Part shown: positions 32,492 to 35,224 of the stretch, in pieces | How the letters are laid out: the number at the start of each line of letters is the position of its first letter | Position numbering within the stretch: the first letter of the stretch is position 1 | NCBI GenBank assembly: GCA_024403675.1 | Contig: JAKSRH010000015.1 | Coordinates: forward strand, 1-35,224 | Length of the DNA stretch: 35,224 bases | Source of the DNA: Saccharofermentans sp. | GTDB lineage: Bacteria; Bacillota; Clostridia; Saccharofermentanales; Saccharofermentanaceae | Direction of reading: 5' to 3' | The notes under the pieces: model-generated | Databases searched by the model: none | The model's input: the letters and a program-made list of their open reading frames with translations, nothing else | Told to the model about the DNA's origin: nothing | Position numbers and translations under genes: made by a program

Positions 32492-33037
32492 ATGAAAAAA
32501 TTGATGTCTACAATTTTAAGTTCTATATTGATTGGCGCTATGGCATGTTCATTTGTGGGATGTGCTGAGAATGCCGATGTTATCGAGACAGAAGTTCCTA
32601 TTCCAGAATACAGTGCTATTAATCAGGAATTCGATGATTATCGAGTTGCCTACTCCCTGTTCCGCGAAGAAAATACGGATGATATATCTAAGCTTAGTGA
32701 TGGATACACTACAGACGAGATTCCATGCTCAGTTCACTATGTAGAAGCTGATAATGGAACTTATAAGATGGCAACACTTGAGGCATCCCGTGAAATTGAT
32801 GGTGGCGAGGTTACAGTAACTGATTCCTACTATATGCTAAGCGACACAGAAATGTTTATTACCAGATGGTATGTAAATTCGTCTGGGGTTTACATTATAA
32901 AAAAATATGTTGTTTCAAATGATGTCCTATATTCAATTAATGACGATACATTTGAAGTAGTTCAGGAAGAACGCCCTGACTCATATGATTTCTATCTAAG
33001 TTTTGACGAGATTACTTCCATTTACGGAGCAGATTAA
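32492..33037 (+). CDS. Lipoprotein of unknown function, upstream of azlCD
   Basis: 181 residues; signal peptide with lipobox SFVGC (Cys at 24). The mature part is acidic and strand-rich, with no recognised domain. It is probably translated from a leaderless mRNA: TATAAT ends 8 bases before the ATG and there is no ribosome binding site. azlC begins 2 bases after its stop, so the three genes form an operon; a link to amino-acid export is possible but unproven. Confidence 0.85.
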   Translation: MKKLMSTILSSILIGAMACSFVGCAENADVIETEVPIPEYSAINQEFDDYRVAYSLFREENTDDISKLSDGYTTDEIPCSVHYVEADNGTYKMATLEASREIDGGEVTVTDSYYMLSDTEMFITRWYVNSSGVYIIKKYVVSNDVLYSINDDTFEVVQEERPDSYDFYLSFDEITSIYGAD

Positions 33038-33039
33038 CA

Positions 33040-33765
33040 GTGGTATTCAACAAAGGTATAAAGGATGGTCTTGCCATCGGGTTAGGATACTTATCAGTAT
33101 CCTTTTCTTTTGGAATAATGGCAGTGTCCCAAGGTCTTTCTTGGTGGCAAGCTGTTATGGTATCACTTTTTAACTTAACATCCGCTGGTCAGGTAGCTGC
33201 TGTCGGCATCATGGGTAGTGTTGGCGCTGCTTCACTTTCGGGTGGCCTTATCGAAATGGCGGTTTCCACTTTTATTATTAATCTACGTTACTCTCTCATG
33301 GGTATTTCCCTGTCCCAAAAGACAGATGAAACCATGACGACACCCGCACGTCTCGTAACAGGATTCGCCATTACAGACGAAATCTTCGGTGTAGCATCCT
33401 CCCAAGAAAAAGTCTCACGTAACTATATGCTTGGGCTCGCAGTCCTCCCTATTATTGGTTGGACTCTTGGCACACTTCTTGGAGCAGTGTGCGGAAATAT
33501 CTTGCCAGATATTGTTACTAATTCACTTGCAATCGGTATCTACGGTATGTTTGTAGCCATCGTACTCCCTGTAAGTCGCAAGAATAAATCTATTGCAATC
33601 GTTTCCATAATTTCGATTGTTCTCTCGATTATTTGTTATTACGTGCCACTTTTGCACGAGCACATCTCATCTGGATTTGCCATCATTATCTGCGCAGTTG
33701 TTGCGTCACTTATAGGTGTGTTTATGTTACCTAATTCCGAAAGCGAGGTAGCAACAAATGAATAA
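33040..33765 (+). CDS. azlC: AzlC family branched-chain amino acid exporter, large subunit
   Basis: 241 residues, usual length. Multi-TM protein with the family features KDGLAIGLGYLSVSFSFGI near the N-terminus and NLRYSLMGISLSQK near 85. Together with AzlD it exports branched-chain amino acids or analogues. The start codon is GTG at 33040, two bases after the lipoprotein stop; GGAG about 10 bases upstream is the only candidate site, and no ATG fits better. Confidence 0.92.
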   Translation: MVFNKGIKDGLAIGLGYLSVSFSFGIMAVSQGLSWWQAVMVSLFNLTSAGQVAAVGIMGSVGAASLSGGLIEMAVSTFIINLRYSLMGISLSQKTDETMTTPARLVTGFAITDEIFGVASSQEKVSRNYMLGLAVLPIIGWTLGTLLGAVCGNILPDIVTNSLAIGIYGMFVAIVLPVSRKNKSIAIVSIISIVLSIICYYVPLLHEHISSGFAIIICAVVASLIGVFMLPNSESEVATNE

Positions 33766-34078
33766 TGCCATTTATTTCCCGCTGCTTTTAGTAAGTGTTT
33801 TAGTTACATATCTCATCCGCGCCATACCTTTTGTCTTGTTTAAAAAGAAAATCGAAAACAAGCGCGTGCAGGCATTCTTTGACTACATCCCTTACGCAGT
33901 ATTATCTGCCATGACATTCCCTGCTATTCTTTACTCTACAAATAGTATTATTTCAGCTGCTGTAGGATTTGTTATTGCGCTTATCCTTGCATATCGGGGC
34001 AAGAGTCTTCTCGTAGTTGCTATTGGCACTTGCTTAGGTGCATTCCTTACAAGTCTTCTTCTCACTCTCGTGGTATAA
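33758..34078 (+). CDS. azlD: AzlD family branched-chain amino acid exporter, small subunit
   Basis: 106 residues, three to four TM helices, with the typical TYLIRAIPFVLF near 18 and YIPYAVLSAMTFPAIL near 44. It overlaps azlC by 8 bases and should pair with it in export. Its TAA stop lies inside a TATAAT that probably drives the tRNA-Arg gene 13 bases downstream. Confidence 0.93.
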   Translation: MNNAIYFPLLLVSVLVTYLIRAIPFVLFKKKIENKRVQAFFDYIPYAVLSAMTFPAILYSTNSIISAAVGFVIALILAYRGKSLLVVAIGTCLGAFLTSLLLTLVV

Positions 34079-34079
34079 T
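34071..34079 (+). promoter_or_regulatory. Extended -10 promoter of tRNA-Arg inside the azlD stop
   Basis: TGGTATAAT (34071-34079) contains the TAA stop of azlD. It lies 12 bases before the tRNA 5' end, so the primary transcript would have only about 6 extra bases. Confidence 0.6.
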
Positions 34080-34091
34080 TCGCTCAAACAC

Positions 34092-34166
34092 TCCTCCATA
34101 GTTTAATGGATAGAACAACAGTTTCCGGTACTGTTGGTACGGGTTCGATTCCTGTTGGAGGAACCA
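34092..34166 (+). tRNA. tRNA-Arg (anticodon CCG)
   Basis: Acceptor TCCTCCA/TGGAGGA, anticodon stem ACAGT/ACTGT with loop TTCCGGT (anticodon CCG, reads CGG), T-arm around TTCGATT, discriminator A and encoded CCA. Length 75. Confidence 0.93.
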
Positions 34167-34173
34167 GGCGTTC

Positions 34174-34247
34174 ATGTTCCATTGTGCTGCTGCAAACAGG
34201 TCCTCGAGTGCTACGCACTCTGCGGAACTTGCAGCACAATAGAACAT
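34174..34247 (+). other. Large nested inverted repeat after tRNA-Arg
   Basis: Arms ATGTTCCATTGTGCTGC (34174-34190) and GCAGCACAATAGAACAT (34231-34247) pair over 17 bases with one mismatch; inside, GAGTGC-TAC-GCACTC (34206-34220) is a perfect 6-bp hairpin. A second shorter repeat, GTTCAG/CTGAAC, follows (about 34278-34320). The gene-free stretch 34167-34535 otherwise holds only the tRNA remnant; no CDS is supported there. Confidence 0.65.
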
Positions 34248-34434
34248 TCACTTATAGGCGCTTCGCTTGTGCGGAGTGTTCAGAACAAGAGGGTATTCAC
34301 TTGTCAAAATTTGCCTGAACATGTCTCGGATTTAGTGATTTTTGCAGAAGACAGCAACGAACCCCCACCAAATGACACATTTTGGTATGTAAAGGTCCGA
34401 CTCCCTTATGCATTTTTGTTATTGTCTGAAAAAT

Positions 34435-34462
34435 AAGAGAGTAGGGATTCGAACCCTCGCAG
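34435..34462 (-). pseudogene. tRNA 3'-end remnant (T-arm)
   Basis: The minus strand reads GCGAGGGTTCGAATCCCTA then CTCTCTTATTTTT: a T-arm, an acceptor-like stretch and a T-run. Sixteen bases (34444-34459) are identical to the T-arm of tRNA-Ser at 32305-32320. There is no anticodon or D-arm in the next 80 bases, so it is a fragment, either a decayed tRNA or an attachment-site scar. Confidence 0.6.
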
Positions 34463-34535
34463 AGCATTAATTTATGTATAATAAAGAAGATTTTACACGA
34501 GTTAAATTTCGATTTAATAAATTAAGAGGGATAAA

Positions 34536-35129
34536 ATGAAAATAAAATATTTTGTTGCAGGAATGATTAGTTTAATTGTATTCGGATTGCTGTTGCCTCA
34601 ACCAATACAGGCACTATTTGTATATACTTCGTTAAAATCATTCTTTGATAGTCATTTGGTATTGTTGTGCATTCTTGTGGGTGCTGTGCAAGGCGTATCA
34701 GAAGAGTGTGGCTATTATATTATTATGAAAAAAATATATAAGAAAGATAAAAAGGAAATCTTACCTTTGAGGTTTGGCTTAGGAAGAGGAGTCTTGCATA
34801 CGATTTTCGATATAGGTAGTGTAGTGTTTGTAATGACAAGTTTAGGAAGTGGCATGGTTGCTATCATTTCTAGATTGATAGGATTAGGTGCTTTGCTTGT
34901 ATTAACTAATTTAGATTTTATTGCTTTTAAGAATAATAGAATTTATATTCTCGGAATAAGTATCCTTTTACATTTAGTAATGAATGGCGTAATGTATGCG
35001 AATGAATTAGAATTATTCCATTTTTCAGATTCGCTATTCATATTATGTTATTCTGCTTTTGTTATTGTTTTTGGTAGCACAATAATGAGATTAAACAAGG
35101 TATCTGTAAAAAAAGAGGTTGGTGCATAA
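34536..35129 (+). CDS. YhfC/CPBP-like multi-TM protein, possible intramembrane protease
   Basis: 197 residues, six or so TM helices. It has a conserved EE pair in GVSEECGYYIIMKKIYKK (about 54-71), GLGRGVLHTIFD (about 80-91) and LLHLVMNG (about 147-154), resembling the glutamic-type intramembrane protease families YhfC and CPBP, which use Glu and His residues inside the membrane. The call is tentative because the classical EExxR is SEECGYY here. AAGAGGG precedes the ATG. Codon use (TTA, ATA, AGA) is AT-richer than in azlCD or gpmI, suggesting recent acquisition together with the tRNA remnant upstream. Confidence 0.65.
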   Translation: MKIKYFVAGMISLIVFGLLLPQPIQALFVYTSLKSFFDSHLVLLCILVGAVQGVSEECGYYIIMKKIYKKDKKEILPLRFGLGRGVLHTIFDIGSVVFVMTSLGSGMVAIISRLIGLGALLVLTNLDFIAFKNNRIYILGISILLHLVMNGVMYANELELFHFSDSLFILCYSAFVIVFGSTIMRLNKVSVKKEVGA

Positions 35130-35153
35130 ATTCTAATTTATAAGGCTAAGGAA

Positions 35154-35224
35154 ATGGATAGATACGAAGAAATAATTGCAGAAGATATTAATGGAATAGC
35201 AAATAAGGAATTATATTTTGATGC
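35154..35224 (+). CDS. Partial ORF running off the window
   Basis: An ATG 24 bases after the YhfC-like stop, preceded by AAGGCTAAGG, opens a frame of 23 codons (MDRYEEIIAEDINGIANKEL...) that is still open at the window end. It is AT-rich like the gene before it and probably co-transcribed. Too short to name. Confidence 0.5.
   Translation, partial: MDRYEEIIAEDINGIANKELYFD

Noticed and set aside
34106..34436. Two overlapping ORFs of 70 and 100 residues after azlD
   Set aside because: They begin inside tRNA-Arg and run through inverted repeats; no ribosome binding site and no protein-like pattern.

Overview
The window looks like a chromosomal segment of a low-GC, Gram-positive anaerobe, most likely class Clostridia (a gut or rumen Lachnospirales/Oscillospirales type). 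The signs are lipoproteins with Gram-positive lipoboxes, AGGAGG-type ribosome binding sites, no outer-membrane or respiratory-quinone genes, a DUF4250 protein, a GH5 cellulase with an acidic/Thr linker and C-terminal membrane anchor, and many soluble iron-sulfur redox proteins. The species cannot be fixed from sequence reading alone.

Layout. (1) 1-8613, minus strand: one tightly packed operon hdrB-hdrC-hdrA-flxD-flxC-flxB-flxA-frdB-frdA (frdA leaves the window). It joins an HdrABC heterodisulfide-reductase-type electron-bifurcating core and a FlxABCD NAD(P)H dehydrogenase module to a soluble fumarate reductase. I infer an NADH / ferredoxin / fumarate electron-bifurcating complex, and this is the strongest candidate here for a new system. 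(2) 8723-11029: a LacI-like sugar-sensor domain fused to a diguanylate cyclase, with a hairpin covering its ribosome binding site. (3) 11116-13453: a cytosolic GH17-type and a secreted, membrane-anchored GH5 glucanase. (4) 13525-15776, plus strand: a DUF4214/serine-hydrolase lipoprotein, probably on a near-leaderless mRNA, and an acidic lipoprotein. (5) 15859-19511, minus strand: two paralogous single-pass surface proteins with different outer domains, Pro/Thr linkers and a shared transmembrane/cytosolic module. (6) 19665-22877: cytidine deaminase, DUF4250, an acidic membrane protein and phosphoglycerate mutase gpmI.

(7) 23030-24005: a small membrane protein, followed by a regular array of six GTAC-N8-GTAC elements lying between two convergent terminators. 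(8) 24013-29509, minus strand: acyl-CoA synthetase, a membrane protein with two TM pairs, a large solute-binding-like lipoprotein and a small membrane protein; two of the four begin with the same MGLFG tag. (9) 29639-32206: a YidC-like domain fused to an alkaline-phosphatase-superfamily transferase domain. (10) 32292-34166: tRNA-Ser(GGA), a leaderless lipoprotein gene, azlC, azlD and tRNA-Arg(CCG). (11) 34167-35224: a gene-poor stretch with a strong inverted repeat, a tRNA 3'-end remnant, then AT-richer genes (YhfC-like membrane protein and a partial ORF) that may begin an integrated island.

How the parts may work together: fumarate serves as electron sink for NADH while low-potential ferredoxin is made (region 1); glucan breakdown and sugar sensing through c-di-GMP sit next to it (regions 2-3). 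Most of the rest encodes cell-surface proteins of unknown role. All function calls come from motif reading; no database search was run.
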